Shown here piece after piece: positions 31,026 to 40,297 of a stretch of DNA of 64,000 nucleotides (positions are counted from its first letter, which is position 1; each line of letters opens with the position of its first letter). Both the position numbers and the translations under genes were made by a program. Location: assembly GCF_014695585.1 (NCBI RefSeq), contig NZ_JACJON010000029.1, positions 1 to 64,000 on the forward strand. Direction: 5' to 3'. Source of the stretch: Microcoleus sp. FACHB-831 (lineage in GTDB: Bacteria > Cyanobacteriota > Cyanobacteriia > Cyanobacteriales > FACHB-T130). Below the pieces are notes generated by a model. That model saw nothing but the letters and a program-made list of their open reading frames with translations. It did not search any database and was not told where the DNA came from.

Positions 31026-31564
31026 CAGCCGCCGCTTATGAGTCGCCAAAGCAAAGTAAGAATAATCACGCCGATGGCTGTCATTAAAGTCACCACCAGC
31101 ATCAACCCACCGAACAGCATGGCGAGGAACCACCAATCTGCCTTTTCACTCGCTTGAGGAGAAGCCATGTGAGTTTCCAGCATAGCCATATTTCTGGCAT
31201 TGGCTTTCCAAGTCACGTCAAAAATATCTCCCACGATGGGTACGGCGCCTGCTATGGTCTCGAAGATGATATTCAACACCATTCTGAGCAAGCTTTGTCG
31301 AGGTAAGCCCATCAACGCCGCTTCGAGGACAATATATGCTGAAAACGCACTTCCCAGGTAATCGCCAGCAATGGGCAGCATTCCCAACAGGGGGTCAAGT
31401 CCAACCCGATAGTTAGTACCGGGAATGGCGATCGCGTTATCCAACAAATGACTAAGCTTGCGGAGGCGATCCAGCCTAGCTGCCTTGGCTTCTGCTGGTT
31501 GGGGAGATGGCTGGGGACTAGACTGGGACATTGCAACCAAGTAGGTATTAGTTTTTATGGGCAA
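31025..31564 (-). CDS. DUF4112 membrane protein
   Basis: A 179-residue protein. LSHLLDNAIAIPGTNYRVG, then LDPLLGMLPIAGDYLGSAFSAYIV and IAGAVPIVGDIFDVTWKAN are the DUF4112 signature. Two or three membrane helices follow (AMLFGGLMLVVTLMTAIGVIILTLLW). The function is unknown. Its stop codon overlaps the start of the hydrolase gene, so translation is coupled. Start 31564 fits; an internal Met at 31528 is possible. Confidence 0.85.
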   Translation of the reverse strand: MPIKTNTYLVAMSQSSPQPSPQPAEAKAARLDRLRKLSHLLDNAIAIPGTNYRVGLDPLLGMLPIAGDYLGSAFSAYIVLEAALMGLPRQSLLRMVLNIIFETIAGAVPIVGDIFDVTWKANARNMAMLETHMASPQASEKADWWFLAMLFGGLMLVVTLMTAIGVIILTLLWRLISGG

Positions 31565-31708
31565 TTTGCACTAAAAAGCAGGATTCGGCCAAGTGCCCGG
31601 TAGCTTGTTCAAACCCCGCAGCAGTTGTTAAACATAGACTAGCGATTTTAAAGCCGCTTCTTATCTCTACTATTACAGATTCTCAGAAAACAGGTACCTT
31701 ATGTATTT

Positions 31709-32626
31709 TTAGTCTGTTGATTTTGTTATCTCTATGGGTTTAGAAGCTTCTTTTTTACCCTTAGTTTTGTGTCGCATTGTATCTCCCACCGTAACATTTA
31801 ATTGGTCGCCAATCAGAAGTACCAAAGAAGTAACGTACAACCACAACATTAAAACGATTACAGCACCCACAGCGCCATAAGCTCTGTTGTAATTGCCGAA
31901 GTTGGCAACATAAAGCCTAAAGCCAGCTGATACTATCGCCCACAACACCGCCGCCAAAATTGCTCCTGGCATAATTGGCGTACCAGGAACCCAACGACTT
32001 GGCCCGTAGCGATAGACAAAGCCACTGGCGATTGAAACAATTCCCAAAGCTAGGGGCCAGCTTAAAAGACGCCAAAAGCTCAATACTTCCCAAAACCCAC
32101 TTTCGCGAACCAGGAGTTGCACGATCAGGTCGCTGATAAATACCACAAATGAAGCTGTAATCAGTAAGACAATCGTGCCAATCGTTAGGGCGAGAGAGAC
32201 TAACTTAGCTTTCCAAAACGGTCGCACCTGTGATTGGGGAATTTCATGGATTTGGTCGAGAGCAGTCATCGCCGCACTCAGCGCCCCAGAGGATGCCCAG
32301 ATAGCGGCAATAAAGCTGATGGAGAACAGCCCTTGATTGTGCGATAGGCTGATTTCTTGGACAAAACCTTCAATTAAAAACAGCACTTCTTGGGGTGCAA
32401 CCTCGCTCAGTTTAGCGGCGATTCCTTCAAAGGCCGATTTTGGAGACTGAAATAAACCGATGGCAGTAAGAACCGCTAAAATCGCTGGAAACAACGCTAA
32501 CATGGCGTTGTAGGCCATTTCAGCAGATAAGCCCATTAACCGCCGTTGGCCAGCCTGCTGGAAAATTGTCTTTAGGGTTGCCCAGTTGAGGTGTTGAAAA
32601 AAACGGACAAAGCGGGGCGATCGCAT
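31709..32626 (-). CDS. YihY/BrkB-family membrane protein
   Basis: A 305-residue protein with six predicted membrane helices. RLMGLSAEMAYNAMLALFPAILAVL and ASSGALSAAMTALDQI are typical of this family, which is linked to export or membrane integrity and was once called ribonuclease BN. The C-terminus is polar and basic. No operon partner is evident; the next gene is divergent. Confidence 0.9.
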   Translation of the reverse strand: MRSPRFVRFFQHLNWATLKTIFQQAGQRRLMGLSAEMAYNAMLALFPAILAVLTAIGLFQSPKSAFEGIAAKLSEVAPQEVLFLIEGFVQEISLSHNQGLFSISFIAAIWASSGALSAAMTALDQIHEIPQSQVRPFWKAKLVSLALTIGTIVLLITASFVVFISDLIVQLLVRESGFWEVLSFWRLLSWPLALGIVSIASGFVYRYGPSRWVPGTPIMPGAILAAVLWAIVSAGFRLYVANFGNYNRAYGAVGAVIVLMLWLYVTSLVLLIGDQLNVTVGDTMRHKTKGKKEASKPIEITKSTD

Positions 32627-32730
32627 CAGGTAAAGTAAGTCGGTCAGGTTTGCTCTAGTATAGCGATCGCGCCGCTACTAGCTCACTTTTGATCGCTGCT
32701 ATCGACTAACTACTCAAAAATAATAACTAT

Positions 32731-33174
32731 ATGAGCAACGAACTAACGCAGTGGTTGGCGGAAATCCGGGCGCTTAAGCAGCAGATGACAGAATTAGAGC
32801 GCGATCGCGCTGCGGCTCTTGCTGCTGAGGCTAACTGGCGTCAGCTTTACACTACTGAAGCACAGCAACGCCGCACTGAAGCCAAGCTTGCCCAGCAACA
32901 AATTCAAACGCTTAAAGCGCAAATTAGGCAGCTCCAGGATTCGCCGCACGCTTCACCGGACGATCCTACGGCTGTGCAAGCGATTCAGCAAGAAATTGGA
33001 CAGCTACAAAACATCGAGCAATTAAAAGCAAAATTAACTTCTGTAATGTTTGAGCGCGATCGCTTGCTCGATGCCTTAAAAGCCGAACAAGCTAGCCACG
33101 CTCAAACTCGCAAAAGTTTAACTACCGTAATCGGCGATACTATCGATAAGCTTGCCAGAGATAAGCAAAAGTAA
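32731..33174 (+). CDS. coiled-coil hypothetical protein
   Basis: A 147-residue, almost wholly helical protein rich in Gln, Ala, Glu and Arg. Heptads run through ELERDRAAALAAEANWR, AKLAQQQIQTLKAQIRQLQ and VMFERDRLLDALKAEQA. Similar short coiled coils occur throughout cyanobacteria, without a known role. It could be a structural adaptor. The HIP1 site GCGATCGC is inside the gene. Confidence 0.65.
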   Translation: MSNELTQWLAEIRALKQQMTELERDRAAALAAEANWRQLYTTEAQQRRTEAKLAQQQIQTLKAQIRQLQDSPHASPDDPTAVQAIQQEIGQLQNIEQLKAKLTSVMFERDRLLDALKAEQASHAQTRKSLTTVIGDTIDKLARDKQK

Positions 33175-33228
33175 GTAATGGGGACTAGGGAAGGTTTTTC
33201 CCATCACTAATTACCCATTACCCATTAC

Positions 33229-34338
33229 CTAAAATCCCATCGCGCTAGCCACTGCTTCAAGCGTTGGCTCAACGCCCTGCTTAAATGTATTTTGGCTATG
33301 TTTAATTGCGGTATCTGGGTCTTTCAAACCATTCCCAGTAAGGACGCAAACGACAGTAGCACCTGTAGGAACTTGGTCTTTTACCTTCAGCAAACCCGCG
33401 ACAGAAGCCGCACTAGCAGGTTCGCAGAAAACACCTTCTTGAGATGCTAACAGTCTATAAGCTTCTAAAATTTCTTCATCGGTGACTGGTGCGAACTGTC
33501 CCTGACTTGCGTGTTGAGTAGCGATCGCTTTCTCCCAATTCGCCGGATTTCCAATCCGAATCGCTGTCGCCAATGTCTCTGGATGCGGTACTGCAATCCC
33601 GCTAACTAACGGCGCTGCACCCGCCGCTTGAAATCCCATCATCCGGGGCAAGCGATCGCATTTCCCTTCTTGATGGTATTGACAAAATCCCATCCAGTAT
33701 GCTGTTATATTTCCGGCATTACCCACAGGTATGCACAGCCAATCGGGAGCGTTCCCCATTGCGTCCACAATTTCAAACGCAGCCGTCTTTTGTCCCTCCA
33801 ACCGATAGGGATTTACAGAGTTAACCAGCGTCACCGGATAACTTTCCGCCATTTCCCGCACGATTTCTAGCGCTTGGTCAAAATTACCCCTAATAGCTAG
33901 AACTTCTGCTCCGTAAAGCAACGCTTGCGCCAACTTACCCAGCGCCACATATCCATCGGGAATGAGGACAAACGCTCGCATTCCGCCGCGTCTGGCGTAA
34001 GCTGCTGCTGCTGCTGAAGTATTGCCCGTACTGGCACAGATGACTGCTTTTGCTCCAGCTTCCTTAGCTTTGGAAATCGCCATAGTCATCCCCCGATCTT
34101 TAAAGCTACCAGTCGGGTTGAGGCCATCGTATTTTACAAACACGCGCACCCCTTTACCAATTATTTGCGCGATCGCCGGAACTGGTATCAGGGGGGTGTT
34201 ACCTTCGAGCAACGTTACAACTGGTGTTGTTTCCGTCACTGGTAGATAGCTACGGTATGCTTCGATTAAACCGGGCCAAGACTGAGAGCGAGAGGGAGCC
34301 AGAGGAATAGAGGGCGCAGAAGGCATAAGGACAAGCAA
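33229..34338 (-). CDS. thrC: threonine synthase
   Basis: Converts O-phosphohomoserine to threonine with PLP. 369 residues, with [11 protein letters not shown] (PLP Lys) near residue 85, [16 protein letters not shown] (phosphate loop), [13 protein letters not shown], and [14 protein letters not shown] second Met at 34326 ([11 protein letters not shown]) may be the real start. Two long palindromes at 34449-34534 lie upstream in the 260-base gap to the helicase gene. Confidence 0.96.
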   Translation of the reverse strand: MLVLMPSAPSIPLAPSRSQSWPGLIEAYRSYLPVTETTPVVTLLEGNTPLIPVPAIAQIIGKGVRVFVKYDGLNPTGSFKDRGMTMAISKAKEAGAKAVICASTGNTSAAAAAYARRGGMRAFVLIPDGYVALGKLAQALLYGAEVLAIRGNFDQALEIVREMAESYPVTLVNSVNPYRLEGQKTAAFEIVDAMGNAPDWLCIPVGNAGNITAYWMGFCQYHQEGKCDRLPRMMGFQAAGAAPLVSGIAVPHPETLATAIRIGNPANWEKAIATQHASQGQFAPVTDEEILEAYRLLASQEGVFCEPASAASVAGLLKVKDQVPTGATVVCVLTGNGLKDPDTAIKHSQNTFKQGVEPTLEAVASAMGF

Positions 34339-34448
34339 ATTATGAATTATAGATTATGAAGTATAAACATTGTTTTTAAACTTTAGACTTCATACTTCAT
34401 ACTTTGTGAGGCACGGAGCAAGAGAAAGAAACTAACCCAGGCGGGAGA

Positions 34449-34491
34449 GGCAACCTTGAAATCAGAGAATTTCTCTAATTTCAAGGTTGCC
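34449..34491. repeat. 43-bp near-perfect palindrome
   Basis: GGCAACCTTGAAAT pairs with ATTTCAAGGTTGCC and the middle AGAGAA/TTCTCT also pairs. It lies upstream of thrC and downstream of the helicase gene. It may be a dispersed palindromic element or a terminator/leader. A second hairpin follows within 10 bp. Confidence 0.6.
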
Positions 34492-34499
34492 ACATAAAG

Positions 34500-34534
34500 A
34501 AATTCAAATCTGCGAATTTCACAGATTTGAATTT
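34500..34534. repeat. 13-bp-stem hairpin
   Basis: AAATTCAAATCTG (34500-34512) pairs with CAGATTTGAATTT (34522-34534) around a 9-nt loop. Adjacent to the 43-bp palindrome. Confidence 0.6.
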
Positions 34535-34563
34535 AGCCAAATTAGTGGAGTGACAAATTTGCC

Positions 34564-34592
34564 TTTAGGGGCAGGGTAAACTAGCCCCTAAA
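34564..34592 (-). terminator. hairpin after the DEAD-box gene
   Basis: TTTAGGGGC (34564-34572) pairs with GCCCCTAAA (34584-34592), beginning 7 bp past the stop of the helicase gene. No strong T-run follows on the minus strand, so termination efficiency is uncertain. Confidence 0.45.
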
Positions 34593-34598
34593 TAACCA

Positions 34599-36038
34599 CT
34601 AATTTCTGGCTTCTATCTTTTTGATTCCCCGATCTTCGTTGGTGTCCTGAAAAGTCGGCTTGGTGGTAATGACTCGCTTGATCGGCTTCGGCTTGTTGCC
34701 GCCCGCCGTTTCTTCGGCTGTGGGTTCCCAGTCGGTTTGCATCCAGGCTGGGCGAGTTTGGTCATACACCATTTGTAAAGCTGCCGCGGCGATCGCGTGA
34801 GGATCGTATTCCTCGCTCAACTCGCGCACGATCGGCAAGAATGATGCCATACGCTCGCCAGTTAAAGCTTCGCGCACTTCCGCTTCTAGTTTCTCCAACC
34901 ACCGCGCTTCAATTTGGGCGCGGGTTGGGATTGTACGCACTTTCAGCATTTGGCGAACTCGGCGCTCAATCATCTGCAACTTGCGCCGATCCATTGGTTG
35001 AATCAGGGAAATTGCTGTTCCTGTCTTTCCAGCGCGACCCGTGCGGCCAATCCGGTGGATGTAGCTTTCCACGCTATCGGGCAAGTCGTAGTTGATTACG
35101 TGGGTTAGGTGGTCAACATCCAAACCCCGTGCTGCAATATCGGTAGCGACAACCCAGCGTACTTGGTGTTGGCGGAAGCGCATCAACAGCCGTTCCCGTG
35201 CTTGTTGATTGAGATCGCCGTGATACTCGTCTACGCTGTGGCCTGATGCTTGCAGTTGGTTGGTCAGTTCCGCAGCAGTGCGTCGCGTCCGCACGAATAT
35301 CAGGGCTGATTCGGGGTCTTCCAGTTCCAGGATGGGTTGCAAGGCTCGTGATTTTGTCCAACCGCGAGGCACTTGGTAGATGACCTGGTTAATCTGAGAT
35401 GGAGCCGCTTTGGGTTGTTCGACTGTAACTGTGACGGGCGATCGCAGGAACTTGGCGATCAACTCCTGAATCGAGCGCGGCATGGTTGCCGAGAAAAAAG
35501 CCGTTTGCCGCTCTGGTGGCACTTGGCTGAGGATTTTCTCTACATCATCGATAAAGCCCATGCTCAACATTTCATCGGCTTCATCCAGTACCAGCCAGTT
35601 TACTTGATCGAGATTGAGACTCTTGCGATCGAGCAAATCTATCACTCGTCCGGGCGTTCCCACTACAATCTGAACGCCCTGTCTCAGGCGCTGCATTTGC
35701 CGCTCGATAGATTGACCGCCATATATAGTCAATATTCCCAATCGGCGATCGTCGCTGAAGCTACGGATAGCTTCGTTTACTTGTTGGGCTAGTTCCCGCG
35801 TGGGCGTCAGAATTAGGGCTTGAACAGCAGGCTTTTTAACATCTATCTGCTCCAAAATTGGCAGGGAGAAAGCGGCTGTTTTGCCTGTTCCTGTTTGTGA
35901 TTTCCCCACTACATCGCGTCCAGCCAGCAGATGTGGAATCGCTTGGGCTTGAATTTGAGTAGGGATTGTGAGACCTAACTTTTCTAGCTGGCTAACGCGA
36001 GCTTCAGAAAGGCCCAGGCTATTGAACGAAAGGGTCAT
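34599..36038 (-). CDS. DEAD-box RNA helicase
   Basis: A 479-residue ATP-dependent RNA helicase. All core motifs are present: GKSQTGTGKTAAF (I), PTRELAQQ (Ia), VGTPGRVIDLLDR, DEADEM (II), SATMP (III), RGLDVDHLTHVINYDLP (V) and YIHRIGRTGRAGKTG (VI). A C-terminal extension of about 100 residues is partly acidic and basic. It resembles the cyanobacterial cold and redox-responsive helicases such as CrhR, but that identity is not proven here. Confidence 0.93.
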   Translation of the reverse strand: MTLSFNSLGLSEARVSQLEKLGLTIPTQIQAQAIPHLLAGRDVVGKSQTGTGKTAAFSLPILEQIDVKKPAVQALILTPTRELAQQVNEAIRSFSDDRRLGILTIYGGQSIERQMQRLRQGVQIVVGTPGRVIDLLDRKSLNLDQVNWLVLDEADEMLSMGFIDDVEKILSQVPPERQTAFFSATMPRSIQELIAKFLRSPVTVTVEQPKAAPSQINQVIYQVPRGWTKSRALQPILELEDPESALIFVRTRRTAAELTNQLQASGHSVDEYHGDLNQQARERLLMRFRQHQVRWVVATDIAARGLDVDHLTHVINYDLPDSVESYIHRIGRTGRAGKTGTAISLIQPMDRRKLQMIERRVRQMLKVRTIPTRAQIEARWLEKLEAEVREALTGERMASFLPIVRELSEEYDPHAIAAAALQMVYDQTRPAWMQTDWEPTAEETAGGNKPKPIKRVITTKPTFQDTNEDRGIKKIEARN

Positions 36039-36150
36039 AAGTATTTGTTCGTTGTTTATGGTCAGTGGTCAAAAAATTTGTTTGTCATCAGTCATTGCTC
36101 TTTGGCTTGGAAAATATGACTGCTGACGTGGGGGCATATCGAAGCGATAT

Positions 36151-37470
36151 CTAATTCGCCGCTACATGACCGTAGAGGTCGTAAATGTCTGCCCTAGTAA
36201 TCTCTACCGGGACTATCGACCCCAGAGTGGCTTGTCCTTGCACGTAAACCCAGCCATCCACCTCTGGGGCAAACCGCGCTGAGCGTCCCAGCAATTCTCC
36301 TGTCTCCGGATGTTCTTGCTCGATCAACACTTCCGTGACTTTACCTACCTCGGCTTGATTTTTCTTCAGCGAGATTGGTTGTTGGACTTGCATCAGGGCG
36401 TCCCGGCGCCAGTCCATGACTTCTTGGGGTAGCTGATTAGGCAATTTGTACGAAGGGGTTTCTTCTTCTGGAGAGAAGGTGAATACTCCTACATGGTCGA
36501 ACTCGTGGCGCTGAACGAATTGCAGCAGGTGTTCAAAATGTTCATCTGTTTCCCCTGGGAATCCCACAATAAAGGTGGTTCGCAGGATCGCATCGGGCAG
36601 CGCTGTCTTTATCCTGTAAATAATCTCGTCGTTTACCTGCCCCTGCCAGGGCCGATTCATAGCGCGGAGAATTTCTGGATGAGAGTGTTGTAGGGGTAAG
36701 TCTAGATATGGTAATACATTTTGCGTCTCCTGCATTGCTTCGATGACTCTGGGAGTAAGGCCGGTGGGATATGCGTAGTGCATCCGAATCCAAGGGATAT
36801 CTACTTTTCCCAGCGCCTTTAGTAGTTCTGCCAGTTTTGGTTCACCGTACAGGTCGAGGCCGTAGTTTGTTGTTATCTGGGAGATTAATATTAGCTCTTG
36901 GACGCCTTCATCTGCCAGATGCTGGGCTTCTGTCACTATGGATTCTATGGAGCGGGAGCGCTGTTTGCCTCTTAGCATTGGGATGATACAGAAGGCACAT
37001 TTGTAATCACATCCCTCTGCCACCCGCAGGTAAGCTACCGCCTCTGAAGTTGTTCGGTATCGCGGCGTCGTTTCATCGGCAATGTAGGTCGGTTCAGCTG
37101 AAACTTGCTTTACCCGCTCTCCGGCTTCTACCCGTTGAATCACATCGACGATTTTATTATAGTCGCCTGTTCCTACCAAAGCTACTGCTTCTGGTATTTC
37201 TTCTAGCAGCTGATCCTGGAAGTGCTGCGCCATACACCCGGTAATGACTATTTTTTTATCTGCTTCCGCCAGTTCTACCAGGGTACGGACGGACTCTGCC
37301 CTTGCGGCCTCAATAAAACTACACGTATTAACTATAACATAATCTGCCAATTCTTCATCAGAATCGACCTGGTAGCCTGCTTCTACCAGCAGACCTAGCA
37401 TATGTTCGGTGTCAATACGGTTTTTCTCGCATCCCAAGTGGGAAATCGCAACGGTTGGCTTTGTGCCCAT
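36151..37470 (-). CDS. rimO: ribosomal protein S12 methylthiotransferase RimO
   Basis: A radical-SAM enzyme that adds a methylthio group to Asp89 of ribosomal protein S12. 439 residues. Order: MTTase domain with [25 protein letters not shown] and ITGCMAQH (three Cys for an Fe-S cluster), then the radical-SAM [11 protein letters not shown], then a C-terminal TRAM domain with [16 protein letters not shown] 37470 fits the family start. Confidence 0.95.
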   Translation of the reverse strand: MGTKPTVAISHLGCEKNRIDTEHMLGLLVEAGYQVDSDEELADYVIVNTCSFIEAARAESVRTLVELAEADKKIVITGCMAQHFQDQLLEEIPEAVALVGTGDYNKIVDVIQRVEAGERVKQVSAEPTYIADETTPRYRTTSEAVAYLRVAEGCDYKCAFCIIPMLRGKQRSRSIESIVTEAQHLADEGVQELILISQITTNYGLDLYGEPKLAELLKALGKVDIPWIRMHYAYPTGLTPRVIEAMQETQNVLPYLDLPLQHSHPEILRAMNRPWQGQVNDEIIYRIKTALPDAILRTTFIVGFPGETDEHFEHLLQFVQRHEFDHVGVFTFSPEEETPSYKLPNQLPQEVMDWRRDALMQVQQPISLKKNQAEVGKVTEVLIEQEHPETGELLGRSARFAPEVDGWVYVQGQATLGSIVPVEITRADIYDLYGHVAAN

Positions 37471-37845
37471 GCAATAGTATATAAAGTGATTTGCTCAAAT
37501 TAAGTGACCTCAGCTGGTGAAACGGTGTTAATGGCCTAAGTCGCAGGCTAATATTTATGACCCGCGCTCGTAGCGGGGGACTGTCAATCGCCCCTCACGC
37601 AGTTGAGATGCAAGGATCATAGTAGCGCAAAATTAACCATCTCAACAAAACTTTATTTTTTAGGCCGAAGTTATCCTACCTTGGGATAGATCCTCTTAAG
37701 ATGAGTCAAGGATAAAGAATTCAGGCCAAGTACGACCCAAGACAGTTGCAGTGGAGGGGATTACTGGTAGAGTGAGAAATTGGACTAAAAGCGCGATCGC
37801 TCTATTTTTAGGATATGCTCGGCGCAAAAACTGGGTTAATCGACT
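37471..37845. other. divergent intergenic region
   Basis: About 375 bases between rimO (minus) and btpA (plus). It presumably holds both promoters. I see no gene; a G/C-rich inverted segment lies near 37561-37580. Confidence 0.4.
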
Positions 37846-38742
37846 TTGCTGCTGAGTCCGACGGGGACAGACGTGGACTTAAATAAAATCTTCAACACAA
37901 AAAATCCCATCATTGGTGTAGTTCATTTACTACCGCTGCCAACTTCCCCCCGTTGGGGAGGTAGCCTGAAAGCAGTAATCGACAGAGCTGAACAGGAGGC
38001 GGCGGCGCTGGCGGCGGGTGGCGTAGATGGAATGATTATTGAAAATTTCTTCGATGCGCCGTTTAGTAAGGATCGAGTAGATCCCGCTGTAGTAAGTGCC
38101 ATGACGCTGGTTGTACAGCGGCTGATGAATCTGGTGACGCTGCCAGTGGGGATAAATGTATTGCGAAATGATGCCCAAAGCGCTCTAGCGATCGCCACCT
38201 GCGTCAGAGCTTCCTTTATCCGCGTCAACGTCCTCACGGGGATTATGGCAACAGATCAAGGACTGATTGAGGGACAAGCTCATCAACTCCTACGCTACCG
38301 CCGGGAACTGGGCAGCGATGTCAAAATTTTGGCAGATGTCTTGGTAAAACACGCCAGACCTCTGGGTTCCCCCAACCTGACCACAGCCGTGCAAGAGACA
38401 ATAGAGCGGGGCTTGGCAGATGGAGTAATTCTATCGGGCTGGGCAACGGGTAGCCCCCCAACGTTGGAAGACTTGGAGCTAGCCACTGCTGCTGCTAGAG
38501 GCACGCCTGTTTTTATCGGCAGCGGTGCCAGCTGGGAAAATATTTCTACCCTCATGCAGGCGGCAGACGGAGTAATTGTTTCTAGTTCTCTCAAGCGACA
38601 CGGGCGAATTGAGCAACCAATCGATCCAATTCGCGTACATACATTTGTGGAAGCCACGCGACGTTCTCTAGAAGCGTTGGCAAACCCTCAACCTGTGTCC
38701 GAACAAGCACTTAGGAGTCAGGAGTCAGGAGTTAGGAATTAG
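37846..38742 (+). CDS. btpA: BtpA-family photosystem I biogenesis protein
   Basis: BtpA is a thylakoid-associated protein that stabilises photosystem I in cyanobacteria. The 298-residue protein carries PIIGVVHLLPLPTSPRWGG, GVDGMIIENFFDAPFSKD and VGINVLRND, all family signatures. The GTG at 37873 (VDLNKIFNT) may be the real start, since homologs begin MDL there; the longer frame starts at TTG 37846. The barrel-like sequence also suggests a nucleotide-type TIM barrel. Confidence 0.9.
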   Translation: MLLSPTGTDVDLNKIFNTKNPIIGVVHLLPLPTSPRWGGSLKAVIDRAEQEAAALAAGGVDGMIIENFFDAPFSKDRVDPAVVSAMTLVVQRLMNLVTLPVGINVLRNDAQSALAIATCVRASFIRVNVLTGIMATDQGLIEGQAHQLLRYRRELGSDVKILADVLVKHARPLGSPNLTTAVQETIERGLADGVILSGWATGSPPTLEDLELATAAARGTPVFIGSGASWENISTLMQAADGVIVSSSLKRHGRIEQPIDPIRVHTFVEATRRSLEALANPQPVSEQALRSQESGVRN

Positions 38743-38997
38743 CGCCAAGGAAGTGAATGTTGAATTTTGAATAAAGAAGTTTCAGCTCAATCTTGAACTC
38801 CAAACTCAAAAGCGTGCAGATGAGTTGAGTAAAAATGTAGTAGGGATAATTGTAGGGCTGGCTTCTAGCATCCTGCTACTGTGGTAGCGAGACAAGCATT
38901 TAAATCATTGCACTGCAAAAGCCCGTACACAATGGAAGATATCTAGCTAAATCCGCACCTACAACTCAAAATTCAAAATTTAACACTCAAAACGATT

Positions 38998-39972
38998 ATG
39001 AGCCGCCGACGTTCTACTCCCTGGATTCAACGCTGGTCTCGACAGATAATAGGCGCGATCGCGATCGCAGGTGCCTTGTTAACAGCTTATCTAACCATTG
39101 TTAAGCTAACCGGAGGCACAGCTGCCTGCCTAGCCAGTGCTGCATCATCGGGAGGTTCCAGTTGCAATGATGTCCTTTCGAGCAAATACGCCACCGTTTT
39201 TGGTTTGCCTCTATCCTTATTTGGGCTTCTGGCCTATATAAGCATGGCAGCTTTCGCCTTAGCTCCTTTGGTTATCAAGTCAGAAAACAACAAACAACTG
39301 CGTGCCAATTTAGAAAACTGGACATGGCTGCTGCTGTTTGCTGGTGCTACATCAATGACCATCTTCAGCGGCTACTTGATGTATCTGCTGGCGTTTCAAA
39401 TCAAATCTTTCTGTCTCTATTGCTTCGCCTCTGCTTTCTTCTCTTTGAGCCTGCTTGTACTAACACTAATAGGCCGTGCTTGGGAAGATTTAGGGCAATT
39501 ATTATTCACTGGGATTGTTGTCGGAATGGTAGCGCTTATTGCCACTCTGGGCATTTATGCCAGCGCTAATGCACCCGTCGGCAAGAGCCAGATACCGCCT
39601 ATATCGGGCGATCCCACACCTGGAGTAGGCTGGCCAATTACCACCACATCTGGAGAGTCAGAAATAGCTCTGGCCGCTCATTTAAAACAGACTGGAGCCA
39701 AGATGTACGGTGCTTACTGGTGCCCTCACTGCCACGAGCAAAAGGAGCTTTTTGGTAAAGATGCCTTTAAGCAGATCGTTTACATAGAGTGTGCTGACGC
39801 CAAAATTCCGCAGAAGCAGTCAGACGCCTGTCGTCAGGCTGGCGTTCAAAGCTATCCTACTTGGGAAATCAACGGTAAATTAGATCCTGGTGTCGAAGCT
39901 CCGGAGACACTGGCTGAATTATCCGGTTACCAAGGCTCGCGCAACTTCCAGTATTCACTTTCTAATCGTTAA
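38998..39972 (+). CDS. VKOR-thioredoxin fusion (disulfide-forming)
   Basis: A 324-residue protein with a vitamin K epoxide reductase membrane domain fused to a thioredoxin-like domain, which oxidises cysteines in the lumen/periplasm. The VKOR part has the loop Cys pair (ACLASA...SSCNDV) and the CLYC active site. The thioredoxin part has AYWCPHCHEQKELF. In cyanobacteria this enzyme helps assemble photosystem proteins. It is preceded by a 255-base gap and followed by a separate gene. Confidence 0.95.
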   Translation: MSRRRSTPWIQRWSRQIIGAIAIAGALLTAYLTIVKLTGGTAACLASAASSGGSSCNDVLSSKYATVFGLPLSLFGLLAYISMAAFALAPLVIKSENNKQLRANLENWTWLLLFAGATSMTIFSGYLMYLLAFQIKSFCLYCFASAFFSLSLLVLTLIGRAWEDLGQLLFTGIVVGMVALIATLGIYASANAPVGKSQIPPISGDPTPGVGWPITTTSGESEIALAAHLKQTGAKMYGAYWCPHCHEQKELFGKDAFKQIVYIECADAKIPQKQSDACRQAGVQSYPTWEINGKLDPGVEAPETLAELSGYQGSRNFQYSLSNR

Positions 39973-40297
39973 CTTTGACATAGGGGTAGAGAATAGGGTT
40001 AGGAGTTATGATGAGTAAAAATTTTGTGACTCCTAACTCTTTCTTGCGTAGCGAAGCGAACGAGCCTGCGAGTATCGCCTGTTGTTTTACAGATAACTTC
40101 TGTTGTTTAGAAGCCAGCCTAAACTTGTAACATAAAATTCTAAACAATGTATCGCACTCAGGGCTGAGCTGAGAGCAAGTAGCAATTTGTATGATGAAGT
40201 CTGTTAGTAAACAAAATGGCTGATTGGAGCGGACAATTTAGACACATTAAAGAGAGCTAAATCACGCTCATTTATAAAATCTAAGGTTAACATAAGC
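39973..40297. other. intergenic region before the diguanylate cyclase
   Basis: About 325 bases without a credible gene. A small dispersed repeat-like sequence (GCGTAGCGAAGCGAACGAG) lies at about 40046-40066. Confidence 0.4.
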
